This document shows positions 1 through 7,560 of a DNA stretch of 64,000 nucleotides, piece by piece. The notes below the pieces were generated by a model. That model worked only from the letters and a program-made list of their open reading frames with translations, searched no databases and was not told where the DNA came from. Location of the stretch: the NCBI GenBank assembly GCA_049718665.1, contig JBNARO010000004.1:1-64000 (forward strand). Direction: 5' to 3'. This stretch comes from NZ13-RE01 sp049718665. GTDB taxonomy: Bacteria > Dictyoglomota > Dictyoglomia > Dictyoglomales > Dictyoglomaceae. The position numbers and the translations under genes were made by a program. Numbering within the stretch: the first letter of the stretch is position 1; each line of letters opens with the position of its first letter.

Positions 1-81
1 CCCCTCAGCTCCCCTGGAAACCCTATATTTAATTGTCAAATTATATTATATCATAACAAGATTATTTAGAGAAAAAGAAAA

Positions 82-468
82 TTATAATTTTACTGCCCAC
101 AATCCATGAATATTACAGTGTTCTCTTACTATAGAAAGATTCTCCATCTTTACTTCGAATTCTGCTTCAGGTTTATCTCCGGGTTTTAAAAATTTTCTGA
201 GAATTAAACTTTCTTTAGTCTCTACTTCTATCCATTCAATATAATGAGCATCCTCCATGGGATGAGAGACAGAACCAACCTTTACAAGAACTCCTCTATT
301 ACTCCTTTCAATTACTGGAAGGTGCTTTTCTTTGCCCTGTTCTTCTATTTTTTCTTCTAAGAGTTTCATGGGTTGATTACAGCATACCAATTGCCCTATC
401 CCTTCGTGTAGGACTTCAACAATATTTCCACAGATCTCACATTTATAAATTTGGAGACGCTTTGTCAT
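82..468 (-). CDS. dfx: Desulfoferrodoxin (superoxide reductase)
   Basis: Reduces superoxide to hydrogen peroxide without making oxygen, a cytoplasmic defence typical of anaerobes. The 128-residue product has both domains of a classic two-iron desulfoferrodoxin. An N-terminal desulforedoxin-type Fe(Cys)4 domain shows CxxC near residue 11 and CC near residue 29. The C-terminal SOR domain shows HLPVIE, HPMEDAHYIEWIE and the CNIHGLW motif carrying the Cys and His ligands of the catalytic iron. I start it at the ATG at 468, not the upstream GTG at 477, because the ribosome site AAAGGGGTG lies at the right distance from that ATG. It is monocistronic and divergent from the Rrf2 gene. Identification is firm. 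Confidence 0.95.
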   Translation of the reverse strand: MTKRLQIYKCEICGNIVEVLHEGIGQLVCCNQPMKLLEEKIEEQGKEKHLPVIERSNRGVLVKVGSVSHPMEDAHYIEWIEVETKESLILRKFLKPGDKPEAEFEVKMENLSIVREHCNIHGLWAVKL

Positions 469-508
469 TTTAATCACCCCTTTTTAAAATTAAAATTATT
501 CTAAATTA

Positions 509-537
509 ATTTTATAATCTTTAAAGAAAGTTTTCAA
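509..537 (-). promoter_or_regulatory. Promoter for desulfoferrodoxin
   Basis: On the minus strand TTGAAA (537-532) is followed after 17 bases by TAAAAT (514-509). This is a sigma-A type promoter about 40 bases ahead of the dfx start codon. Confidence 0.5.
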
Positions 538-562
538 TTCCTAAATTTAGAAAAAATTCCCC

Positions 563-591
563 TTGACAAATTTAAAACTTTATTTTATACT
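563..591 (+). promoter_or_regulatory. Sigma-A promoter of the Rrf2/sulfur operon
   Basis: TTGACA at 563-568 and TATACT at 586-591 are separated by exactly 17 bases, close to consensus. Transcription would begin near 598, inside the palindrome at 593-606. Confidence 0.75.
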
Positions 592-592
592 C

Positions 593-606
593 TACTAACA
601 TTAGTA
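593..606 (+). promoter_or_regulatory. Candidate Rrf2 operator palindrome
   Basis: TACTAA-CA-TTAGTA is a perfect inverted repeat of 6 bp arms. It sits immediately downstream of the -10 box and over the expected transcription start of the rrf2 gene. This is where a repressor that controls its own operon would bind. That the Rrf2 protein binds it is inference. Confidence 0.5.
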
Positions 607-637
607 ATTTAGTAAAGATTGGGGGAGAAAGAGAAAA

Positions 638-1051
638 ATGCTTGTTTCGGCAAAATGTGATTATGCGTGTAGGGCGCTTTTAGAGCTTTCTCTTCATTGG
701 CCCAATACAGACCCTTTACCTATAAATATGATTGCAGAAAGGCAAGGGATACCAGTGAAGTATTTAGTACAGATTTTAATTGATTTAAAAAATATGGGTT
801 TAGTTAAAAGTATTAGAGGAAAAGAAGGAGGATACGTTCTTGCTAAAGCTCCTAATACTATTACTTTAAGAGAAGTAATTGAACATATAGAAGGCTCTTT
901 ATTGGGTATAACGGATTCCGCAAAGAAAGGATCTATATTTCTTCCAATCTGGATTGAGGTTGAAAGGGCTCTTAATGATGTTCTTGAGAAATTTACCTTT
1001 GAGGATATTGCAAACAAGGTCAGGGAAATGTCTCTTATGTATCAAATATGA
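638..1051 (+). CDS. Rrf2-family transcriptional regulator (CymR/IscR-like)
   Basis: A 137-residue winged-helix regulator of the Rrf2 family. It opens with the family signature (MLVSAKCDYACRALLEL), then the helix-turn-helix with the IPVKYLVQIL recognition region and the wing RGKEGGYVLA. It lacks the three-cysteine cluster loop of IscR; the central region GITDSAKKG has no cysteine. Sensing through an Fe-S cluster is therefore unlikely, and a CymR-type role responding to cysteine-synthesis status is more plausible. It is the first gene of the sulfur operon, which supports that reading. The ribosome site GGGGGAG is about 10 bases ahead of the ATG. Confidence 0.85.
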   Translation: MLVSAKCDYACRALLELSLHWPNTDPLPINMIAERQGIPVKYLVQILIDLKNMGLVKSIRGKEGGYVLAKAPNTITLREVIEHIEGSLLGITDSAKKGSIFLPIWIEVERALNDVLEKFTFEDIANKVREMSLMYQI

Positions 1052-1076
1052 AAAATCTATTTTAGGAGGAGAGAAG

Positions 1077-1613
1077 ATGAAATTAGATATAGAAAGAAAG
1101 GCTTTGGAGTTTGAAAACAAGAGAGCAGAAGAAATACTTCAGTGGGCTATTGAGACTTTTCAAGACAAAATAGCTCAAGCTACAAGTTTTGGAGCAGAGG
1201 ATGTAGTTATAACAGATATGTTAGTTAAAATAAATCCTAAGATAAAAATTTTCACCTTAGATACAGGAAGACTTCCTCAAGAAACTTATGATGTTTGGGA
1301 GAAAATTCAAGAAAAATATGGGATAAAAATTGAACCATATTTTCCTGATGCAGAAAGTGTGGAAAGGATAGTTAAAGAGTATGGTCCAAATCTATTTTAT
1401 AAAAGCATAGACTTGAGAAAGCTTTGCTGTCATATAAGAAAGGTAGAACCATTAAATCGAGCTTTAAAGAATTTGTCTGCTTGGATATGTGGTCTGAGAA
1501 GAGAACAATCTATAACAAGAAAAAAGATCCAGAAAATAGAGATAGATCATCTTCATAATGGAATAATTAAGATTAATCCTTTAGCAGATTGGACAGAAAA
1601 GGATATGGAGTAA
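1077..1613 (+). pseudogene. cysH: Truncated APS/PAPS reductase CysH
   Basis: CysH reduces activated sulfate (APS or PAPS) to sulfite. The 178 residues present include the nucleotide-binding SFGAEDVV motif (37-44), LDTGRLPQET (61-70) and the LRKLCCHIRKVEPL segment (Cys117-Cys118). The CC pair is typical of the [4Fe-4S] APS-reductase class. The frame stops directly after DWTEKDME. Family members continue past WTEKDVWEY to a second Cys pair (CxxC) needed for the cluster, so about 50 residues and two cluster ligands are missing. The start ATG at 1077 has an AGGAGG site at 1064-1069. The 3' end runs straight into the hemL fragment, so this is a deletion product or a misjoined assembly. Confidence 0.8.
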
Positions 1614-2839
1614 ATAGTCCTGTTCGATCCTTTAAGGCGGTAGGGGGATATCCCATATTTGTAAAAAAGGGGAAAGGATCAAAGATTTATGATGAGAAAG
1701 ATAGAAGCTTTATTGATTACTGCCTTTCTTTTGGGGCTTTGATTTTAGGGCATGCTCACAAAGAAGTGGTAGAAAACTTGAAGAAAGTTATAAATAAGGG
1801 AACAAGCTTTGGGATAAATACGAAATTAGAAATAGAATTTGCCAAAATGATAGTAGAGGGGGTACCCTCTATAGAACAGGTAAGATTAACAAATTCTGGA
1901 ACTGAGGCGGTAATGAGTGCGGTAAGATTGGCACGAGCATATACAAAGAAAGATAAAATTATAAAATTTGATGGAGCCTATCACGGTCATGCAGATTATC
2001 TTTTAGTAAAAGCAGGTTCTGGCTCTGCAACCTTAGGAATACCAGCAAGCCTAGGAGTACCTGGAGATTTTATTAAACACACTATTCTTTTACCTTTTAA
2101 CGATATAAAAAGCCTTAATGATACCTTAAAAAAATATTATAAAGAAGTAGCATGTGTAATTGTGGAGCCAGTTTTAGGAAATTGCGGGGTGATTCCTCCA
2201 GAAGAGGAGTTTTTGGGATCTTTAAGAGAAATTACTTATAAATATGAGGTCCTATTAATCTTTGACGAAGTAATCACAGGATTTAGACTTTCCTATGGAG
2301 GAGCTCAAGAGTATTTTCATATAAATCCAGATCTTACTTGTTTGGGGAAAATTTTAGGAGGAGGACTTCCTGTGGGTGCTTTTGGAGGAAAAAAGGAAAT
2401 TATGAAACTTTTAGCTCCAGAGGGCAATGTATATCAGGCAGGAACCTTCTCAGGAAATCCTCTCACAGTAATGGGAGGAATAGCTACTCTAAATATTCTA
2501 AAAAGAGATAATCCTTATAAAGCTCTTGAAGAAAGGACAAGAAATTTATGTGAAGAGATAAAAAATATAGCCCAAAAATATAGTATAGATATCCAAGTTA
2601 ATTACATTGGTTCGATGTTTAGTATATTTTTCACTAGTAAAAAAGTAAGAGATTACGAAACTGCAAAAATCCAGGATACTGTTCTTTTTAATAAATTCTT
2701 CCACAACTTATTGGAGGAAGGAATATACATATCCCCTTCAGGATTTGAATCAAATTTCTTGTCCATTGCTCATAATAATTCTGATTTAGAAAAAACCTTA
2801 AGAGTTATTCATAAGGTGTTAAGAAGAATAAGGAGGTAG
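1589..2839 (+). CDS. hemL: Glutamate-1-semialdehyde 2,1-aminomutase, 5' truncated
   Basis: HemL is a PLP enzyme that makes 5-aminolevulinate, the precursor of heme and siroheme. The frame starts only at the conserved GVNSPVRSFKAVGG segment, so roughly 20 N-terminal residues usual in the family are missing. The rest is intact: GHAHKEV, the SGTEAVM loop, YHGHAD, FDEVITGFR (226-233) and the PLP lysine in CLGKILGGGLPVG (Lys254). The only start is a TTG at 1589 inside the cysH fragment, without a ribosome site. The gene therefore looks cut at the same junction that truncates cysH. In this operon the likely purpose is siroheme for the sulfite reductase downstream. Confidence 0.85.
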   Translation: MDRKGYGVNSPVRSFKAVGGYPIFVKKGKGSKIYDEKDRSFIDYCLSFGALILGHAHKEVVENLKKVINKGTSFGINTKLEIEFAKMIVEGVPSIEQVRLTNSGTEAVMSAVRLARAYTKKDKIIKFDGAYHGHADYLLVKAGSGSATLGIPASLGVPGDFIKHTILLPFNDIKSLNDTLKKYYKEVACVIVEPVLGNCGVIPPEEEFLGSLREITYKYEVLLIFDEVITGFRLSYGGAQEYFHINPDLTCLGKILGGGLPVGAFGGKKEIMKLLAPEGNVYQAGTFSGNPLTVMGGIATLNILKRDNPYKALEERTRNLCEEIKNIAQKYSIDIQVNYIGSMFSIFFTSKKVRDYETAKIQDTVLFNKFFHNLLEEGIYISPSGFESNFLSIAHNNSDLEKTLRVIHKVLRRIRR

Positions 2840-2845
2840 GTAGAT

Positions 2846-3997
2846 ATGAGTATAGGAATTTATGTAAATGGTAAAAAAGTTGAGATCGAAGAGAATATGA
2901 GCATTTTAGATCTATTAAAACTTAGAAATATTAGACCAGAAGTGGTTACTGTAGAATTAAATGAGGAGATTATTCCTAAGGAGAAATACGGGGAAATTGT
3001 TCTGAAACCAGAAGATAAAGTGGAACTAGTGTTTTATATGGGTGGTGGTGAGGATAAAGCTATCAAGTCAGAGAGGAAGATAGCAAATAGCATAATAGAG
3101 CTTATTGGTAATACTCCTATGGTAAGACTAAACAAGATCGTTGAGCCTGGAATGGCAGAGATTGTTGCGAAGGTTGAATCTTTTAATCCTGGAGGAAGTG
3201 TGAAAGATAGAATATGTCTTTCTATGATCGAATCAGCAGAAAAACAAGGAATCCTTAAGCCAGGAGCTACAATTATTGAGCCTACAAGTGGAAATACAGG
3301 TATTGGTCTTGCCATGATCTCTGCTGTAAAAGGATATAAGTGTATCTTGGTCATGCCTGAGACTATGAGCTTAGAAAGAATATATATTCTAAAAGCTTAT
3401 GGAGCAGAGGTAGTTCTCACTCCAGGGATAGAGGGAATGGCGGGAGCGGTAAAGAAAGCAGAAGAATTATTGAAAGAAATTCCTGGAAGTTTTATGCCTC
3501 AGCAGTTTAAGAATCCAGCAAACCCTAAAATTCATAAAGAGACTACAGCAAAAGAAATATGGGAAGCGGTAGAGGGAAAGATTGATGCTTTTGTGGCAGG
3601 AGTAGGAACAGGGGGAACTATAACAGGAGTTGGTGAGTTTTTGAAGGAGAAGAGAAAAGATATAAAGATAGTTGCAGTGGAGCCCTCTGCAAGTCCTGTT
3701 CTTTCAGGGGGAAAGCCGGGACCCCACAAAATTCAAGGGATTGGAGCAGGCTTTATTCCTGATGTTTTAAACCTCGAAATAATAGACGAAATAATTCAAG
3801 TAAGTGATAACGATGCTTTTAAGACATCTCAAAGATTAGCGAAGGAAGAAGGGCTCTTTGTAGGTATATCAGCAGGGGCAAATGTATATGCTGCATTAAA
3901 AGTCGCAAGGGATTTAGGAGAAGGAAAAAGAGTAGTAGTTATTCTCCCTGATACTGGAGAAAGATATTTTTCTATAGTTCAATATTTTGAAATTTAA
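2846..3997 (+). CDS. cysK: ThiS-like sulfur carrier fused to cysteine synthase
   Basis: The 383-residue protein starts with a beta-grasp ThiS/MoaD-like domain (1-68) that ends in Gly-Gly-Gly (66-68). It continues without a stop, through a short linker, into a fold-type II PLP cysteine synthase: IGNTPMVRL (88-95), Lys120 in SVKDR, TSGNTG (147-152) and GVGTGGT for phosphate binding. CysK makes cysteine from O-acetylserine (or phosphoserine) and sulfide. CysM-type relatives instead use a thiocarboxylated carrier such as CysO. The fused carrier suggests the second route, but its glycine end is not free. RBS AGGAGG precedes the ATG, six bases after hemL. The fusion is seen directly; its chemistry is inference. 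Confidence 0.88.
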   Translation: MSIGIYVNGKKVEIEENMSILDLLKLRNIRPEVVTVELNEEIIPKEKYGEIVLKPEDKVELVFYMGGGEDKAIKSERKIANSIIELIGNTPMVRLNKIVEPGMAEIVAKVESFNPGGSVKDRICLSMIESAEKQGILKPGATIIEPTSGNTGIGLAMISAVKGYKCILVMPETMSLERIYILKAYGAEVVLTPGIEGMAGAVKKAEELLKEIPGSFMPQQFKNPANPKIHKETTAKEIWEAVEGKIDAFVAGVGTGGTITGVGEFLKEKRKDIKIVAVEPSASPVLSGGKPGPHKIQGIGAGFIPDVLNLEIIDEIIQVSDNDAFKTSQRLAKEEGLFVGISAGANVYAALKVARDLGEGKRVVVILPDTGERYFSIVQYFEI

Positions 3998-4011
3998 GGA
4001 GGAAAGAGAAA

Positions 4012-6330
4012 ATGTTTAGATTACCTAAGGAAATAATAGATGAAGTCGAAAAGTACAGAGAATATTTAGAAGAGCTTGAGAAAGGAGAAATATCCTCCTT
4101 ACGTTTTAGGGGTATAAGGGTTCCTTGGGGAATTTATTCCCATAGGGGTGGAAAGGTTTTTATGACTCGAATTCGTATTCCCGCAGGAGTTATTACTCCT
4201 TCTCAACTTAGAGTATTAGCTGAGGTTTCCCAGAAATTTGGAGATGGAGTTTTGCATATAACTACAAGGCAGGATATTCAAATTCATAATGTAAAAATTG
4301 AAGATACTATAAAAATTATAGATTATCTAAAGGATTATAATCTTTCGCCAAGAGGCGGGGGAGGAAATACTATAAGAAATATTACCGCATGCCCATATTC
4401 TGGAATATGCGAGGATGAGATTTTTGATGTAAGAAGTTATGCTATAGCTCTTACAGAATATCTTTTACAGGACGAAACTTCTTTTAATTTACCTCGTAAA
4501 TTTAAGATTGCTTTTTCAGGGTGTGAAAGAGATTGTGCAGGTTGTTTGATAAATGATGTAGGATTTCTTGCAGAAGAGAAGGATGGAAAGAAGGGATTTA
4601 AAGTTTTTGTAGGAGGAGGTTTAGGGGCAGAAAGTAGAATAGGAAGTATATTAGAAGAATTTTTACCTGTAGAAGATTTAGGATATTCTGTCCAGGCCAT
4701 AAAAAATATTTTTTACAGAAAAGGAGATAGACACAACAAACATCATAATCGTTTGAGATTTTTGATAAAAGATATAGGAATAGAAGAATTTAAGAAACTT
4801 TATAGGGAGGAATTTAAAAAATTAAAAGAGAACGAGTATATTGCATTAAGGAAAGTAGAGTTTCCAAAAAAGGAAGAGAAAAATGGAGAAATTCCTGAGG
4901 TGGAAAATGAAGAGTATAAAGAATTTTTGAAATATAATATATATCCTCAAAGACAAAAAGGATTTGTTGCGGTAGAGCTTCGTATTCCTCAAGGAGACAT
5001 ATCTGCGGAGAAAGCAATTTCCTTGGCAAATTTAGAGGAAGAGTTTTGTGGGATAGAATTTCGTACTTCTCAGAACCAAAATTTGATAATTACTTGGGTA
5101 AAGAAGAAAGATATATATAGATTATATTTGAAATTGAAAGAAAGCCTTATAGATTTTTTATATCCTAAAACTCTGCTTGATATTACTGTATGTAAAGGTG
5201 CTTTGACATGTAATTTAGGCTTATGCAATTCTGTAGGACTTGCAAAAGAGCTTGAGAAGGTAGCAAGAGAATTTGTGGGTAAAAAGGTTTTTAATAAGCT
5301 GGATATTAAGATTAATGGTTGTCCTAATGCTTGTGGACAACACCCTATTGGTAAGATTTCTTTCCACGGTTTGGCAAGAAGAGTATATGGTAGATCTGCT
5401 CCCTTCTATATGTTTCTTATTGGAGGAAGAAGAGAGGGTAGAGCAACAAAATTGGCAGAAGATATAGGAATAATTCCTGCTAAAAATGTTCCTAAATTTT
5501 TAAAGAATTTCTTGGAAAAAGTAGAGGAAGAAATTAAAGAAGATGAAGATATCTATCAATTTCTTAAGACTAAAGGAAAGGATATAGCTTGGAAAATTTT
5601 AGAAGAGTATAGCTATGTCCCTCCTTACGAAGAAAATAGAGATTTTTATATAGATTGGGGAAGAGAAGAAGAATTTTCTTTAGCAGGTTTAGGACCTGGG
5701 GAGTGTGGTGCAGGAATCTTGGATATGATAGAAGCGGATCTTACTGACGCAAAAATAGCTTTGGAAGAAGCAAAGAAAGAAAATTATTCTCCTGAAAAAA
5801 TTAAAAAGGCTCTACTTTTTTCTGCAAGGTCCCTATTAGTAGTAAAGGGCTCGGATCCTAAGAGCGAAGAAGAAGTGTTTAGAGAATTTAAAGAAAAATT
5901 TATAAAAGAAAAAATAGCAGAAGAAAAATTTATGAATATGGAAGAGGTATTTACAACTATTAAAGAAGAAACCTCTTTAGAAGAAAGAAAAGAAAAATTC
6001 TCTTATGCAAAAGAATTTTGGGAGCATATAAAAGAACTATACGAGAATATGGACCCTAACTTTAATTTTCCAACAAGAAAAACTGAGAGAAAGGATCATG
6101 TAGAGAAAATTCATATTTTAGACCTGAAGGGAACTCCTTGTCCTATAAATTACGTAAAGGCGAAATTGTTTTTAGAAAACCTCAATATAGGAGATATAGC
6201 AGAGATCTTCCTTGATGATGGAGAACCTATAGCAAATGTTCCTAAGAGTTTAGAAAATGATGGACAAGAAATCTTAGGAATTGAAAGGATAGATGATTAT
6301 TTCTCAGTAAAAGTTAAGAAATTGAAATAA
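4012..6330 (+). CDS. Siroheme sulfite reductase with C-terminal TusA domain
   Basis: Reduces sulfite to sulfide by six electrons in sulfate assimilation. Residues 1-470 hold the duplicated nitrite/sulfite reductase fold, with TTRQDIQIH in the first half and FRTSQNQNL in the second. The siroheme-[4Fe-4S] motif is present as Cys394-x5-Cys400 and Cys437-x3-Cys441. Unusually, the first half also carries a full set: Cys127-x5-Cys133 and Cys171-x3-Cys175. Residues 500-700 form a charged helical region with the motif LGPGECGAGILDMIEADL. The last 72 residues are a TusA/SirA sulfur-carrier domain with DLKGTPCPINY (Cys710). It is 772 residues against about 570 for ordinary SiR. It lies between cysK and thrC with short spacing and its own RBS. 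Confidence 0.88.
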   Translation: MFRLPKEIIDEVEKYREYLEELEKGEISSLRFRGIRVPWGIYSHRGGKVFMTRIRIPAGVITPSQLRVLAEVSQKFGDGVLHITTRQDIQIHNVKIEDTIKIIDYLKDYNLSPRGGGGNTIRNITACPYSGICEDEIFDVRSYAIALTEYLLQDETSFNLPRKFKIAFSGCERDCAGCLINDVGFLAEEKDGKKGFKVFVGGGLGAESRIGSILEEFLPVEDLGYSVQAIKNIFYRKGDRHNKHHNRLRFLIKDIGIEEFKKLYREEFKKLKENEYIALRKVEFPKKEEKNGEIPEVENEEYKEFLKYNIYPQRQKGFVAVELRIPQGDISAEKAISLANLEEEFCGIEFRTSQNQNLIITWVKKKDIYRLYLKLKESLIDFLYPKTLLDITVCKGALTCNLGLCNSVGLAKELEKVAREFVGKKVFNKLDIKINGCPNACGQHPIGKISFHGLARRVYGRSAPFYMFLIGGRREGRATKLAEDIGIIPAKNVPKFLKNFLEKVEEEIKEDEDIYQFLKTKGKDIAWKILEEYSYVPPYEENRDFYIDWGREEEFSLAGLGPGECGAGILDMIEADLTDAKIALEEAKKENYSPEKIKKALLFSARSLLVVKGSDPKSEEEVFREFKEKFIKEKIAEEKFMNMEEVFTTIKEETSLEERKEKFSYAKEFWEHIKELYENMDPNFNFPTRKTERKDHVEKIHILDLKGTPCPINYVKAKLFLENLNIGDIAEIFLDDGEPIANVPKSLENDGQEILGIERIDDYFSVKVKKLK

Positions 6331-6346
6331 GAAAGGAGGAGAAAAA

Positions 6347-7560
6347 ATGAGTTATGTGAAAGGGTTAAAATGTAGAGAGTGTGGCAAAACTTATCCTTTA
6401 GAACCTTTATATGTATGCGAAGATTGTTTTGGCCCATTGGAAGTAGAATACGATTATGAAGAGATAAAGAAAGTACTTACAAAGGAAATTATTAGCAAAA
6501 GATCTAAAAATATCTGGCGATATAAAGAACTTTTACCTATAGAGAAAGAGCCTACTTATGGTCTATATACTGGATTTACCCCATTAATAAGAGCAAGAAA
6601 TTTAGAAAAAGCCTTGGGAGTTAAAGAACTATATATTAAGGATGATTCAGTAAATCATCCTACCCTATCTTTTAAGGATAGAGTAGTTGCAGTTGCACTC
6701 TCAAAGGCTAAGGAGTTTGGGTTTGATACCGTAGCTTGTGCTTCTACNNNNNNNNNNNNNNNNNNNNNNNNNNNNNNNNNNNNNNNNNNNNNNNNNNNNN
6801 NNNNNNNNNNNNNNNNNNNNNNNNNNNNNNNNNNNNNNNNNNNNNNNAGGGAAACTATGACCAGGTAAATAGATTATGTACTGAAATTTCAGAAAAATAC
6901 AAATGGGCTTTTGTAAATATTAATCTTCGCCCTTATTATGCAGAAGGCTCAAAAACTATGGGATATGAAATCGTAGAGCAATTAGGTTGGAAGGCTCCTA
7001 AGCATATAGTAGTTCCATGCGCGGGAGGTTCTCTTATTACTAAGATTTGGAAAGGATTAAAGGAATTTTGGAAATTAGGTTTTATTGATAAATTGGATAC
7101 TAAGATCTATGCAGCGCAAGCAGAGGGATGTGCTCCTATAGTTAACGCTATAAAAGAAAATGCTGATATTATTAAACCTGTTAAACCAAATACTATTGCT
7201 AAATCTTTGGCTATAGGAAATCCTGCAGATGGTATATATGCGGTATCTACAGTAAGAGAATCAGGAGGATGGGCAGAAAGTGTCTCTGATGAAGAAATAA
7301 TTGATGCAATAAAGCTTTTGGCCTCTTTAGAAGGAATTTTTACAGAAACTGCTGGAGGAGTTACCTTAGGTGTAACAAAAAAACTTATTGAAAAGGGGGT
7401 AATTCCAAGGGATGAGTCTATTGTGGTTTGTATAACAGGTAATGGATTGAAAACTCAGGAGGCAATCTCAAATAACCTTAGTAAAATTATAAGAATAAAA
7501 CCAAGTATTTCTTCTTTTGAAGAAAAACTTAATCTGGAGGTGCAAAATGGCTGTTGTTAA
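6347..7560 (+). CDS. thrC: Threonine synthase, interrupted by assembly gap
   Basis: PLP enzyme converting O-phosphohomoserine to threonine. The N-terminus has a zinc-ribbon-like CxxC pair (CRECGKTYPL, CEDCFGPL). The PLP lysine is in LSFKDRVV, and GNGLKT lies near the C-terminus. The coding frame enters the N run after ...ACAST and leaves it at GNYDQVNRLC in a different frame. This is expected if the 100 Ns are a placeholder: the real gap must be 101+3k bases, and about 45 residues are missing by comparison with the family. I therefore give one gene. Its place among sulfur-carrier genes leaves open a side role as an O-phosphohomoserine sulfhydrylase-like enzyme, but threonine synthase is the sound call. 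Confidence 0.88.
6748..6847. other. Assembly gap (100 Ns)
   Basis: Exactly 100 unknown bases inside thrC. The frame differs on the two sides, so the number of Ns is a convention and not the true length. Confidence 0.98.

Noticed and set aside
2846..3997. A programmed frameshift separating ThiS from CysK
   Set aside because: Both domains are in one continuous frame with no internal stop, and no internal start with a ribosome site lies before the CysK part.
6347..7560. Two separate genes or a frameshifted thrC
   Set aside because: The frame change coincides exactly with the N run of placeholder length; both parts match one threonine synthase.
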